64,000 bases of DNA from Tubiluchus corallicola (Eukaryota > Priapulida > Priapulimorpha > Priapulimorphida > Tubiluchidae): assembly GCA_030141605.1 (NCBI GenBank), contig JAQGDQ010000025.1, positions 1,038,907 through 1,102,906 of the forward strand, written 5' to 3'. The translations under genes were made by a program, and so were the position numbers. Below are positions 24,201-63,320 of the stretch, one piece after another; position 1 is the stretch's first letter, and every line of letters starts with the position of its first letter. The notes below the pieces were generated by a model, which was not told the origin of the DNA, ran no database searches, and saw nothing but the letters and a program-made list of their open reading frames with translations.

Positions 24201-24989
24201 AAATTTGAAACTATATTTCAAGAATTTATATGTGCTTCCCTGTTTGTAATTTGATATTTGTAAATGTAAAATGAAATTAAAATATTCTCTGTTACCATGA
24301 TATAACTTAAAAGACTAACATGTTTTAGGGTGATCAACACTCAATACACTTTCTCATCAACGACATTGATTTCTGTCGGCCATCTTGAAACGGTAGCGCC
24401 ACCTCTTATAGCACGAATTTTGCTAGTTCTTCCATTCTTACACTTTTTGCACTTGGAAATACATTTTTGTAAAAATGTGAAATTTTGGGCACTAGATTAA
24501 AAATTTGTCAGCTCCTCGTCGTTCTAGGTGATTTTTTAGTTACCTTGCTAGCTCTCTAATTACCAATCGGCACCTGTGACAAGTTTTCACATATTCACTT
24601 ACTTAGATCTCAGGATGCGTTCCCTAAGCAAAACAAATTAAGCAGCTAAATGAAAAGGCCTCGAGCATAATTTGACATTAATAACGTAATAATATCGTTG
24701 ATTATCTACAGGATCATGTTGCTCAGGTAGATCCTAATGAACTATTGTTCCATCAAGCTATTATTGGCTCTCAGGAAGAGACTGTGCCAAAGGTGCTTGG
24801 AAGTATAGTGTGTCAGGCTTAGCATGCATTTTTTGTTTCTCTAAAAGCCATATTAAACATGTCTGTTTTATATGATGATGATCGATTACTGTTATATTAA
24901 ACTCCAAAATTAGCTATTATCACTAGGCAGGGGATAGCCAGGTAGTAAAGTAAGGGGAAGAAAGCACGTAAAAAGAGGCGCCGTGACAA
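24201..24989. other. No gene recognised
   Basis: AT-rich sequence upstream of the LINE remnant; its right part may be decayed LINE 5' sequence, but no motif is readable. Confidence 0.4.
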
Positions 24990-27260
24990 GTACCGAACCA
25001 TTTTTAACTTATTCATTACACATTTCAGTTCTGTGTATAAAATCGAAACACAAGGAAGATACTGTTTTAAATGCATTATATCGTTATTGCTCTGAAGCGT
25101 CAGTGTCCTTTAGAAGTAGAGAATTTATCAAAAGACCTTAGAGACTTACACGGCGAATTTAAGTCTGTGTAAATTCCTCAGCATCATATAAATCAATGTA
25201 AACAGTGTCTAGATATTATGAGCTTAAGAGATGGGGATAAAACTCTGTGGGCAAAAAGTAATTGCTCGGGCGAGATGAAGTAGAAAAAACCTGCAAACGG
25301 CCCAAGTGCTGCTGAACTTGCTGGTCATTTTAGTAAATTATGTTCATTACAAGAAGCAAAGTCAGCTGTTGATTTGGTGCAGAACAATAATTTGCCATAC
25401 AACCCTATCCTAGATAATCGGATTACATTAATTGAAATGGACAACGTAGTGAACAAAATGAAAAGAGGTGGTTTTGATTTTTCCGTACGCATACTAAAAA
25501 GTTCATATCATGTGCTGTACCCAGTACTGTTAGTTTTAATGAACCTAATCTCACAGCCCTAATAAAAAAAGGGTGATCTATCGCTGCCTAAAATCACAGA
25601 GGCATACAAATGTTGTCACTACTAGCAAGCAACGACAGGATTATTGCAAATCACCTGAAGTTATGGCTACCCAACCGAGAAGTACAAACAGCCTTTCAAA
25701 AAGGCAGGTCATGTGTCGACCATGTCTCTATGCTACGGTTAATTATCTCAATTGCACAGAAACTGAAAATTAAACTTTATGTTGCCTTGATGGACCTTGA
25801 AAAGGTTTTCGATAAAGTACCTAGATGCATCTTGCTAAATAAATATGTAAAATTGGGTATCCATCACGTGATGTATGAAGCCATTAGGTCTATGCATTTA
25901 TTCACGCAATGTATTTTAAACTTTAATGGTCAATATTCCTATTGTTCTGAACCATTCTCTGGCATTCGACAAGGTACAGCGTCATCAGTTTTACTTTTCA
26001 ACGCTTTCTTTGATGACATGTCAGATTATTTACAAACGAACTGTAATTCAGAAATGCTTTTACTTGATCTGCATTGTCTTGTTCATGCTGATGATACTGC
26101 CACCTTAAGTACTGATAGATCTTTATTTTTAAACACAAGTATAAAGCTGCTGAAAATTATTTTTGTGACAACGGCATTATACTAAATGCTGCCAAATCTA
26201 GCTTCTTTGTAATAGGCAAGGATAATGAAGATGATATGCGTTTTGTTCAGTTAAACAAGGGGGTGTTTAAATACAAAGATGAACAAGTATATTTAAGCGT
26301 CGTCTGCACAGATAAAGGTAATTACTGTGTTGAAGCGTAATGGGATACGAAGCATTTAATGTTAACGTTAGATTTGTCAACTTTGTGACACGGCATCGTA
26401 ATGCTCCTTTTGATGTAAAAATGAAAGTTTTAAATGCTTGTGTTACTTCATCACTTTGTACTCTGCTGAAAGCTGGAGTAGTGCTGCTCTTACTAAACTA
26501 GAGAATTTACATAGAAAAGCATTAAAAACTGCTTTAGGTAAAAAATCAGAACACTATTAACGAGATGGTGTAATACTGAAAGTGACAGCAAACCTCTGTC
26601 TGGAAAAGTTAGATCACTGCAGCTTAATTATTGGTTAAAGATCAGTAAATATTGTCGTGATAACCCTGATAATCATATCTGTAGACTTTCAAAAATTGTT
26701 CATAGAGAACGCACCAAATATGTTCAACATTACGAGAACAATGAGCTTCGAATTTTCTGTACTGGTAGTAAAATGAAGACTTATTTTGATAGCAAATATA
26801 TAGAAAATGTCCGCCAAAGACTTCTTGCGTTCAGAAATGACCCAGACTCGAAACAGGGTGTACATTGTAGTATAAACCCTGAGTTAACCAAACCCTCGTT
26901 ACTTTATGATAACATCATTCTTACCGAACATTACAGGATAATCATTTCAAGATTCAAGTGAGTAGGAAATCACCATCTACCAATTGAGACTGGCAGACGG
27001 GAAGATAGAATATGTCAGTTTCGTGATTTGAATGTAGTACGGTTGAATGAAGGGTTGTTCAGACCCTTACGCATACGGTCTTAGAATGTTCCGAAACTAA
27101 ATATGCTGACTGTGTTGAACATATCAACGGTTTTATAACACAACTTTCTGTAAACAAAGCCAAATATTTGTATAAACTTGATAAAGCTTGTGGAAATAAT
27201 GATCTTTAATTAATTTTCAAACACATGTAAATCTTCACGATTGCAATTAATATCACACTA
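24990..27260 (+). pseudogene. Decayed LINE (reverse transcriptase remnant)
   Basis: Plus-strand non-LTR retrotransposon with many stops and frameshifts. Readable pieces in order: a pre-RT stretch (IEMDNVVNKMKRGGFDF near 25430), an RT core with motif A (ALMDLEKVFDKVP near 25785), motif B (GIRQGTASS near 25963) and motif C (HADDTATLS near 26087). Downstream pieces at 26773-26961 and about 26960-27030 match the C-terminal region, including a GNHHLPIETGRRED-like block that precedes the final Cys/His motif. The catalytic ADD survives, but the frame is broken at 25562-25610, 26183 and beyond, so the copy is inactive. Confidence 0.85.
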
Positions 27261-27313
27261 AAATTATATTTCATGTAGTGATGCGTCTCGCCTGCGAATG
27301 GACAAATTGTTTT

Positions 27314-27434
27314 ACATGTTATACTATGTTTTACCATTTTACTTGGGTGTAGAAAATGCTGAGTTTGTCAATATATATTGACAAATTCAGCATTTTCTAC
27401 ACCCAAGTAAAATAACAAAACATAGTATAACATA
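27314..27434. repeat. Large near-perfect palindrome
   Basis: Left arm 27314-27370 and right arm 27377-27434 are reverse complements apart from a few changes. They share the core acttgggtgtagaaaatgct on the left and its complement on the right, with a 6-base loop (tatata). It sits directly after the LINE remnant. It could be a foldback element or an inverted duplication of the LINE's 3' end. Confidence 0.9.
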
Positions 27435-27445
27435 TAAAAAAATTG

Positions 27446-27448
<3 letters not shown>

Positions 27449-27481
<33 letters not shown>

Positions 27482-27504
27482 TAGATAGATAGATAGATAG
27501 ATAG
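27449..27504. repeat. (TA)n then (GATA)n microsatellite
   Basis: TA dinucleotides followed by about six GATA units. Confidence 0.95.
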
Positions 27505-27589
27505 AGTTAAAATTAAAACACAATAAAAAGTTACAGTAAGCTCATAAATCTCAAAACATAATAAAAACGTGTGTGTTATTATGAAAACA
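27502..27589 (+). repeat. 88-bp direct repeat flanking LTR element, left copy
   Basis: Identical to 29922-30009 as far as I can see (starts gagttaaaattaaaacac, ends ttattatgaaaaca). Both copies adjoin TA arrays. The pair brackets the short LTR element at 27613-29890. Confidence 0.9.
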
Positions 27590-27612
27590 TATATATATAT
27601 ATATAAATATAT

Positions 27613-27965
27613 TGTAACGGATCCGGGTCCTTTTCAGGCGCCGATCCGTCTCCTCAGAATGTATCGAGCGGCATACAAGTTATGAAAGTATTACAGCAGA
27701 CGAGAAAAGTAAAAAGAGTACGAATGCAAAATAAATTAAACTTTATTGCACAACCGGTAACTCCAAAAGAATGACATGTGAACAGACTTTTGTATAAAAA
27801 AATCAGCAAACCTACAGCAATCACCTTTACAGACAGAAAGGCCAGGTTGGAATCGTCAAATTACGGCATGCATTCTGTTTTATACAGGTACATTTGCATT
27901 ACTGGGCTTCTCGACTATACCCATTACTAACATTATGGGGTTAGTCAAAACCCGTCTTCGTAACA
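27613..27965 (-). repeat. 3' LTR of non-autonomous element
   Basis: 353 bp, starting tgtaacggatccgggtcc and ending cttcgtaaca. Differs from the right copy by one base in an A/T run and a G/T near 27902. Confidence 0.9.
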
Positions 27966-28913
27966 CTACCCCTTCCTCAATTTCCATTTGTCCACAAATG
28001 AGTTACAGCAAATGCAAATGCAATTAAATTGTACTCTAGTTGAACCCAACAAAAGTCATTCAAAGTTGAGCAAATCAGTTTAACAAAATAATCAAAATTG
28101 TAAACAGCACTAGTACAAATATGTAAAAACCCGGCTTTAGCAAATCTATCCAGGTTTATGACAGCATAAAACTGAAAACGGTGAGTTGATAATCCTTTTT
28201 CCTGTGGGAACAGATCAATGATCCACTTCTTGTGAGTGCAGTGTAGCGCCATCTAGCGAGACTGTCCCAAAAAACAATACAGTCAGTCTTTAAACAGAAA
28301 CCAGTCTTTGCACATCACGCTATCGGCAAAACAGGCCTTGAAACGAAAAAAACATTCTACTAGTTACTTCCGAGGCACTGAGACAACCTCTATGATGTGG
28401 TACATTGTGAACAGTCTATAGAAGTTCTCCTGGGGCGTCGGTAGGGATTCGAACCATCTGTCTGCCCGGTGAAATAAAGTAGTTGCGATACTTGCGAAGG
28501 TGTAGGGTACTCCAGCCATGTGCTACAACGGTATTGTACTCCTAGCCATAAACCATGTCTTTGACGGTACTCCATAATAGACTCGTGTCCGTCATAATAG
28601 ACTCGTGTAGCAATCGAAGTTTCGACCTGTCTTCCCTGAGTGAACGAAATAGGCATACTGACAAGCTTACTGCAACAGACTCGGCACATAAAGAGGAATA
28701 AAGACGAAACAAATTTACAAACAAGGTACTGCTGTACAACAACAACAGCAAAGTAGAGAAAAACGATTAATCTTTTTAAACTGCTTCAACGTTCTGGCTT
28801 CGCAAAAGCTACCGAAAACCGGTTCAACTTTGACCAGTGACGTACAGTTAAAAAGACGAGCATCAAGTGTTCACAACTGCATAATCTTAGCTAGCTGAAC
28901 ACAACAGAGCCCC

Positions 28914-29219
28914 ATGTTGAAAAGCGTGTTCTGGCATCCTAGCCATTACGGAACACTAAACTACCATTTAAAAACAGTGTTCTGGCAACCTAGCCATTAC
29001 GGAACACTAAACTACCATTTAAAAACAGTGTTCTGGCAACCTAGCCATTACGGAACACTAAACTACCATTTAAAAACAGTGTTCTGGCATCCTAGCCATT
29101 ACGGAACACTAAACTACCATTTAAAAACAGTGTTCTGGCATCCTAGCCATTACGGAACACTAAACTACCATTTAAAAACAGTGTTCTGGCATCCTAGCCA
29201 TTACGGAACACTAAACTAC
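28914..29219 (+). repeat. Six tandem copies of a 51-bp unit inside the LTR element
   Basis: Units begin ctggcatcctagccattacg (or ctggcaacc…) at 28931, 28982, 29033 and onward at 51-bp steps, almost identical. Because 51 is a multiple of 3, the plus strand reads as a 17-residue repeat (…FWQPSHYGTLNYHLKTV) in a 123-codon frame (28914-29285). The element's own coding strand is minus, so this frame is probably incidental. Confidence 0.9.
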
Positions 29220-29538
29220 GGTGACTCGCTATACATGCAAAGTCACAAAATGGCTGTACGTCTCCTATTCCTAAATACAGGCTAATATCGCCTCATTGGG
29301 AACTCGATAAAAACATAGAACTGTTTAAGCTAAGGCCGATGCTGCCTGTCGCATAAAGGCCGTTCAATTGCCTTTCAACATAAAAGGTAAAAACACGAAA
29401 CTGTCTACAAAAACACAAAAAAAACACGCCGAGTAGTACAGACAAGCTGTCTGCCTAAAGCAAAATGCAGCACTCACCAAACCCAATAATGTCGATCCAT
29501 TCCAGGCGGCAATTTCGGATCCCACTTATGTGCACCAG

Positions 29539-29888
29539 TGTAACGGATCCGGGTCCTTTTCAGGCGCCGATCCGTCTCCTCAGAATGTATCGAGCGGCAT
29601 ACAAGTTATGAAAGTATTACAGCAGACGAGAAAAGTAAAAAGAGTACGAATGCAAAATAAATTAAACTTTATTGCACAACCGGTAACTCCAAAAGAATGA
29701 CATGTGAACAGACTTTGTATAAAAAAATCAGCAAACCTACAGCAATCACCTTTACAGACAGAAAGGCCAGGTTGGAATCGTCAAATTACGGCATGCATTC
29801 TGTTTTATACAGGTACATTTGCATTACTGGTCTTCTCGACTATACCCATTACTAACATTATGGGGTTAGTCAAAACCCGTCTTCGTAA

Positions 29889-29890
<2 letters not shown>
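29539..29890 (-). repeat. 5' LTR of non-autonomous element
   Basis: 352 bp, the right-hand copy. The inner edge (left side) abuts the primer-site-like sequence. Confidence 0.9.
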
Positions 29891-29919
<29 letters not shown>

Positions 29920-29921
29920 GA

Positions 29922-30009
29922 TAGAGTTAAAATTAAAACACAATAAAAAGTTACAGTAAGCTCATAAATCTCAAAACATAATAAAAACGTGTGTGTTATT
30001 ATGAAAACA
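29922..30009 (+). repeat. 88-bp direct repeat flanking LTR element, right copy
   Basis: Second copy of 27502-27589. Here it continues into aaaagaagtattgtg rather than a TA array. Confidence 0.9.
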
Positions 30010-30083
30010 AAAAGAAGTATTGTGAAAAATGTGTCATGAAAGAACTACAATAGTCTGTTTCGTCTAGCTTTCATTCTAATAAA

Positions 30084-30281
30084 TTAATCTATAATTCTCG
30101 CAAAGTAATCAGTAGTCAACTCTCTTTCAATGGACAGCAAAACTAACCCAGACAATCTATCCTCACCCATTGTAAAACGAAGGTAGAACTTTATCTGCTT
30201 CAGCTGATTAAAACATAGTTTAGCAACCGCAGAGGTTTCATTAGCGTTACTCGTTGATACAAGACTTGCTAGTGTAATAGG
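30084..30281 (-). pseudogene. hAT transposase C-terminal fragment
   Basis: Minus-strand frame of 65 codons ending in a stop at 30084. It reads FNQLKQIKFYLRFTMGEDRL then SGLVLLSIERELTTDYFARI, the C-terminal dimerisation region of hAT / ZMYM-like transposases (typically …LK.IKTYLRSTM…RLSGLALLSI…). The region before it, where the conserved Ser/Phe block would be, is degenerate. Only the end of the protein is present, so it is a dead fragment. Confidence 0.65.
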
Positions 30282-30442
30282 GTTTATTAACTATAATTGT
30301 TAACATAGCCAAGGTAGCCTAAAATTTGAAGTGCTACTTGTTTGCAATCATCACAAATAAGAAATTTCATTCTAGAAGAAAGAACAGTTGCAGATTGCAG
30401 TTTTAATTCTAGAAAAACTATTAAGTTTTACTCCAGATTATT

Positions 30443-30922
30443 GGTTTATTAAAGGAAAGGTCAACCCTTCTAGGAGGTTAGGGCTTATTTCAATGTTCAG
30501 AAAAAATGTTAGAAAGATCTAGTAAAAAAACTGCAATAAGCGCCTCATGTAACCAGTAAAATTACTTCAAAGTCTTGATCACTTCAGGCTTGGGCGCCTC
30601 CATTTTCAATGCTCATTCTTCTTCCAATGACATCATTCGTTCTGATGAAAACCAGCGCACTTTCAATTTTCACCAAAAATACAATAAGTTTTTACAAAAA
30701 TATTGGATAAGTTATTTTGTAATATTTTTGCGTGAACATTATGTAAGCTGCAGAAGTTTGAATTACTTTAATCAGCTCGCGCTTACGGAAAGCCACCACC
30801 AAGTCGCGAAGTCCCCCATTTACGTCACGATTTTCAAGTGAATAGCAGCAAACACCACGCCTGAAATTTTTTTAATCAGGTTATTTTTTTCTAACTTTAG
30901 GTGATAACAGTAAAATAAACCC
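30443..30922 (-). mobile_element. MITE-like repeat family B, copy 3 (inverted)
   Basis: Reverse complement of the copies at 19032 and 23672. On the plus strand it runs from ggtttatt to aataaaccc, showing the short terminal inverted repeat best. Confidence 0.75.
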
Positions 30923-32359
30923 AATATGCTGAGTGACTTGTTCTTTCCTTTAAATTTTTCAGTTTTTCAGCATAAGGAATTTTATATTACGCAGTATAAA
31001 CGGTTGGCTTTGTTTATCGTTTATGTAAAGACGTTCTAGATGTGTAGTTCAGATAAAGGCGAGTGCATTGACAGCATGTTCTGCTCGCATAAATGTATCC
31101 TGGCTTGTTTTACTGTTTGTTTTTATAGTGTTTTGGGGTTTTGTGACGTCGTAAAAAATGAGCTGTCATGAAAAGCCAAGATTGGATCTATAATTCATGG
31201 TTCGAATGACGTCATCAATCGATGACATTAATTTGTTTTTGTTGCGGTTCATCAGTTATTCTGATATTTATTCATGTTTATTTGGGCTAGCTTTCTTTAT
31301 GAAGTAATATAGTGTAACATAGTGGGTAGTGTTCTTAGTTTTTATCTAAAAAATAAAATTAAAAAAGGCATTTGTATTTTTAACGAGAAATATAGCTACA
31401 TCTATCTGAAACGTCAGTGTGCGATTGGGTGGCAGTAATTTTTATTTTAGTTTTTAACTCCTTCAGGACCGCACCATTCTAAATTGGTCTTGTAAGACCT
31501 AATTTTTTCTGCTATTGTATGAGCACAGACATTACTGAATGATTACAAATTAGGTAGTGTTCGATTTAGGAGAATCACAGCTATCCAATCATGCTATTTG
31601 TTTAAACATTTATACGTGATTTAATTGGATAAAGTTAAGAAAAACACGCCCTTTTCAGGCACTTCAACTAAGCCTATCGTGTAGCTTCGTCCGGTGTAAA
31701 TTTCCTTGATCGTACCCAATGTTTTCTTGATCGCCTGCTTGCTACAACCCAAGAGAAACATCTGCTGTACAGAATTTCAAGAAAAGCCAACCCATCAGTC
31801 AAGGAGAAATTAAGGTCGTTTCATCTTTTAACAGGAATTCTCAAAAATAAGAGTAGACTTGAGGCCAATGTGTATCAGAATGTTGTGTCTGGATACCTGA
31901 AATTTTCTGCATTAGCAGATTCCTCACAAGTGATACTGCGTATTGCATTCTGTTGTTCCATGTGAGAGATGGGAGCATAAAGTGATGTGTGAAACTCATG
32001 GAACAGAAAAGCAAATAGGAAGACAGTGGAAGAGAAAAGAGGAAATAAAAGCAAGGAAAAGAAGCCGGAGAAGAGAAGAAGAGGAAAAGCTGAAAAAATA
32101 AGTTGGGAAAAGATAAACTGGGGAGGGAAGACAAAGAGTGTGGGAGGATAAAGAGCAGTGTAGACAATCCAGTAAATGGAAAGAACCTTTCCAAGAGCGA
32201 CATCCTCAAAAGTATAACACCAGTAAAGTCAAAGCTTGCAGGCAGCTACTAATGGTTGCAAGACGAGGAAAGTTTAGACATATAATTACCCTACGAAATA
32301 GAATTCATATACTTATGTATTTATGTACATGTAAAATGACCTTAGTGTGATAATAACAT
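30923..32359. other. No gene recognised
   Basis: AT-rich sequence with a purine-rich (GAA/GGA) patch at about 31990-32160. The 122-codon minus frame at 31841-32209 is Leu/Phe/Ser-rich because it reads that patch and is not supported. Confidence 0.45.
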
Positions 32360-32756
32360 TAGACTTGAAATTTTCCAAGCAATTTGTATCCTTTGTTAAG
32401 AAAGCAAACAAAATTTTGGGGATGATAAAGAGGCACTCGTTTCTAGAAATAAAGAAATTATATTGAAATTATACATTGGTTCGGTTAGACCGCATCTAGA
32501 ATACTGTGTGCAGCTTTGGAATCCCCATTATCAGAAACGCATGTTGTTTAAGGAAGGTGTGCAAAGGCGTGCTACAAGAATAATATTTAGTTGTAAAAGT
32601 CTGAGATATTTAGAAAGATTGAAGTATTGCAGTTTGACCACGGTTGAATTAACAAGGCACCCTGGAGATCTTATTGATGCTTGTAAAGTACTAACTAGAA
32701 AAGAAAGCATTTTGCTTGAAAAGTTCTTTAATTTGGTTGTTGATGAAATTGTTTGA
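32360..32756 (+). pseudogene. LINE C-terminal fragment (CR1/L2/Jockey type)
   Basis: The plus strand reads KKANKILGMIKRHSF near 32400 and, after a frame change, a 97-codon frame with GSVRPHLEYCVQLWNPHY, VQRRATRIIF and HPGDLIDACKVLT. This is the block that follows the RT domain in many animal non-LTR retrotransposons. It is truncated at both ends. Confidence 0.8.
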
Positions 32757-35094
32757 TGAAAGATGCAGCGGCTCGTACAGTGCAATGAAATTCAACGCTT
32801 GCAACTTGTGACTTGTTTGTAACTTATTGTAAGGCGAAGAATTGTAAGATTATACGAAAGTGCAATTAAATGTAATGCCTTATAGTACAATATAGTAAAA
32901 TGCAACATAGTATAATGCAACGAAATGCAACGAGTTGTAGGTGTAGTTCAATAAAATGCAATGCTGTGCAAAGTTAACGCACCGTCACTTTTTTATTTCA
33001 TGTAATTTATATAATGTAATTGTTACCTAAAATGATAATAAATGACAGTAGCAATATCATGTCAACTCTGTGACTCAAGTTTTTCACAAACTTTTCTTTC
33101 AAGCTATTTCAGTTTGCAAATTACGATGATTAGCTTCGCGAAGTCTTAAAAGATTTTTGGTTTTGAGCTCTCAAGGCGGAAATTGAAGTTGCGATAGAGC
33201 TGGATCGATGAACAGTGCTAATTTGTTAGAGTGGCTGCAAGCAGCACCTCGAAAGCTCTTGTAAAATTTTAGAGGTTTTAGAAACGAAGATCAAGAGTTT
33301 TATTTTGTGGCGTATGGTAAATTTTGAAATCGAAGAAGCTGATTGACGGTCTAGGACTTTTTGACAATTTTTTAAAGAAAGATCCAGATGCGACAGTCCT
33401 ACAGCTTATCCTTTGCCATCTGTGCACGAAGTCGTCTTGTTATCTTGGCATCATCTTTTTAATAGAGTAAATGGCCAACCAGCAATCTGCGGTGCCCAAG
33501 AAAACAGTGATGGGTTCAACTCGAGATAGAAGAATTATGTGGAAATAAATTAAAAGTAAAACGGATAAATGAATAAACTAAGCAAAGCTTTGTTTAAAAA
33601 TTTCATAATTTGATATAACCATTTTGACGTTGACATACATATGCATATGTACTTTACTTGCAATAAAATAAATTACAATAAAATCACAATCCTCATTGTT
33701 AAAAATATTTTCAATACTAAAACACTGTTAAAGGCAAATTCATCTTGTACAAAACTATAAACTATTAGTACATAAAAATTAAAACTAAACGAAATTACAT
33801 ACATAAATACAGTAGGTTCACGACACTATACATGGGCACCATGCGATTAGTGAAGTACATTACAATATGCACATAATACATAATACATAACACAATACAT
33901 ATGTGTTATGCAATACATATGTGTTATACACAATACATAGGTATACTACAATAAGTAAAATACATAATCAATGTATGATAAAATTTTCATCAACTATCAC
34001 AATATACACAATACGTTCGTATATAATACCTACCAAAAATTACTTGTACAGATTGCCGTTTTAATTTACTATTTATGAGTTGCGAATTTATAATTGTTCT
34101 TTTTCAGTTATTAGGGACGTGAGTATACAAAATTTGAATTAAAGAATTTAACGTCATTTACATGAGTTGGTTTTTGAAATCTACTTAGTTAGCATTGTTT
34201 CGGTTTCTCTTTATTACACTATCATAGCACTCAATTCGTTTTGGCTCAGGATTAGCAAATGTAGATAACATAACAGTGGATTTATTAAGTGATTATTCTG
34301 ATTGTTTACTGTATTTTAATGCAGTTTGCATGACAACTTGGTTCAAATGTGTTCGCAAAATGTCAAGCTATCTGTAATAATTCACGGCTAATTCAGCTGA
34401 TTTATCAACTATTCAGGATTTAGTTCCAGGTCATATCATACTGTCATTAATAACTTCAGTAATGTGACAGCCCGGGATAAGGTTTGATTTCTAATACTTT
34501 GATAAATTATTGTGTCGTTTTTTATTTAAAGGAATATGGTAGTTAAGCCAACATCAACGAAAGCTCAGTTTGTTCAGCATCTGAATTAGCAGCCGAATCA
34601 CCTTCGCATCATCAGTAGCTTTGTACGAGCCGCTGCATCTCTCTGCAAAGGTTTCCCGCAAACCTAAGAGATGCTATTAAACTTAGCTAACGTAAACAAC
34701 GCAAGTAAACACCGTGGATGGAGGGTTATCACAGTTAAGAAGCAATTTCCAAACCTGGCTGCCACGTGCCTTGGCTTCGCTTAGCGTGTCTGTGAATGAA
34801 ATCAACGTATTGGGTTGAGCAACAACAAGTAAAGGTAAGATAGGTGCTTTAGTCACAAACAGATCTTCTCGCTACTAGATAGATAGGTTGAAAACATTTA
34901 TTTGCAACGTAAGAAACGAGTACCTTATTTCTCTGATTAATTTATTGAAATCTGAAAAGAGTACACGAAAAAGAAGTTTCGTCACTTTTTACTCACTTAG
35001 TCAGGTCAGCTTTTACTTCACTTAGGTTTCAGCTAATGTGTTCATTAAGTTTAATATAAAGTTAAAGTATTAAGTGTGACATTTTGTTTCTCAG
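32757..35094. other. No gene recognised; region upstream of the ADAMTS gene
   Basis: Contains an ATACATA-rich patch at 33830-34030. The promoter and any 5' UTR exon of the ADAMTS gene should lie somewhere here. A TATA-like element could not be assigned because the base composition is too AT-rich. Confidence 0.4.
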
Positions 35095-35101
35095 ATCGAA
35101 C

Positions 35102-63163
<28,062 letters not shown>

Positions 63164-63320
63164 ATACACTGATACATGTGTAGTCAGTTTCCTAGATTTT
63201 AACTGGATGCCTAGGCTGGTAAACGTGGGTGGAGTGAGCACGAAAGTTTTTTTTACTGTTGCTAAGAAAAAAACATTTTTTCACTATAAGCAATAAAGCT
63301 GCATGGAACATTGTGTAATC
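63164..63320 (+). terminator. Probable ADAMTS 3' UTR with polyadenylation signal
   Basis: AATAAA at 63292-63297, 129 bases after the stop codon, is the first canonical signal downstream. The minus-strand frame at 63284-63574 opposite it has no support. Confidence 0.55.

Larger units (their letters stand above)
27613..29890 (-). mobile_element. Non-autonomous LTR retrotransposon
   Basis: Two near-identical LTRs (27613-27965 and 29539-29890, about 352 bp, TG…CA) enclose 1,573 bp. Read on the minus strand, the base run beside the left LTR is a polypurine tract (GAGGAAGGGGTAG at 27966-27978). Beside the right LTR is a primer-site-like TGGTGCACATAAG (ending at 29537). Both support minus orientation. 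No gag, protease, integrase or RT motif can be found in the interior, only short unrecognised frames, so it must use proteins made by another element. LTR identity indicates a recent insertion. The flanks are TA arrays, so a target duplication cannot be told apart. Confidence 0.85.

Noticed and set aside
28914-29219. CRISPR-like array
   Set aside because: The 51-bp units are contiguous with no unique spacers, in an animal LTR element; it is an ordinary tandem repeat.
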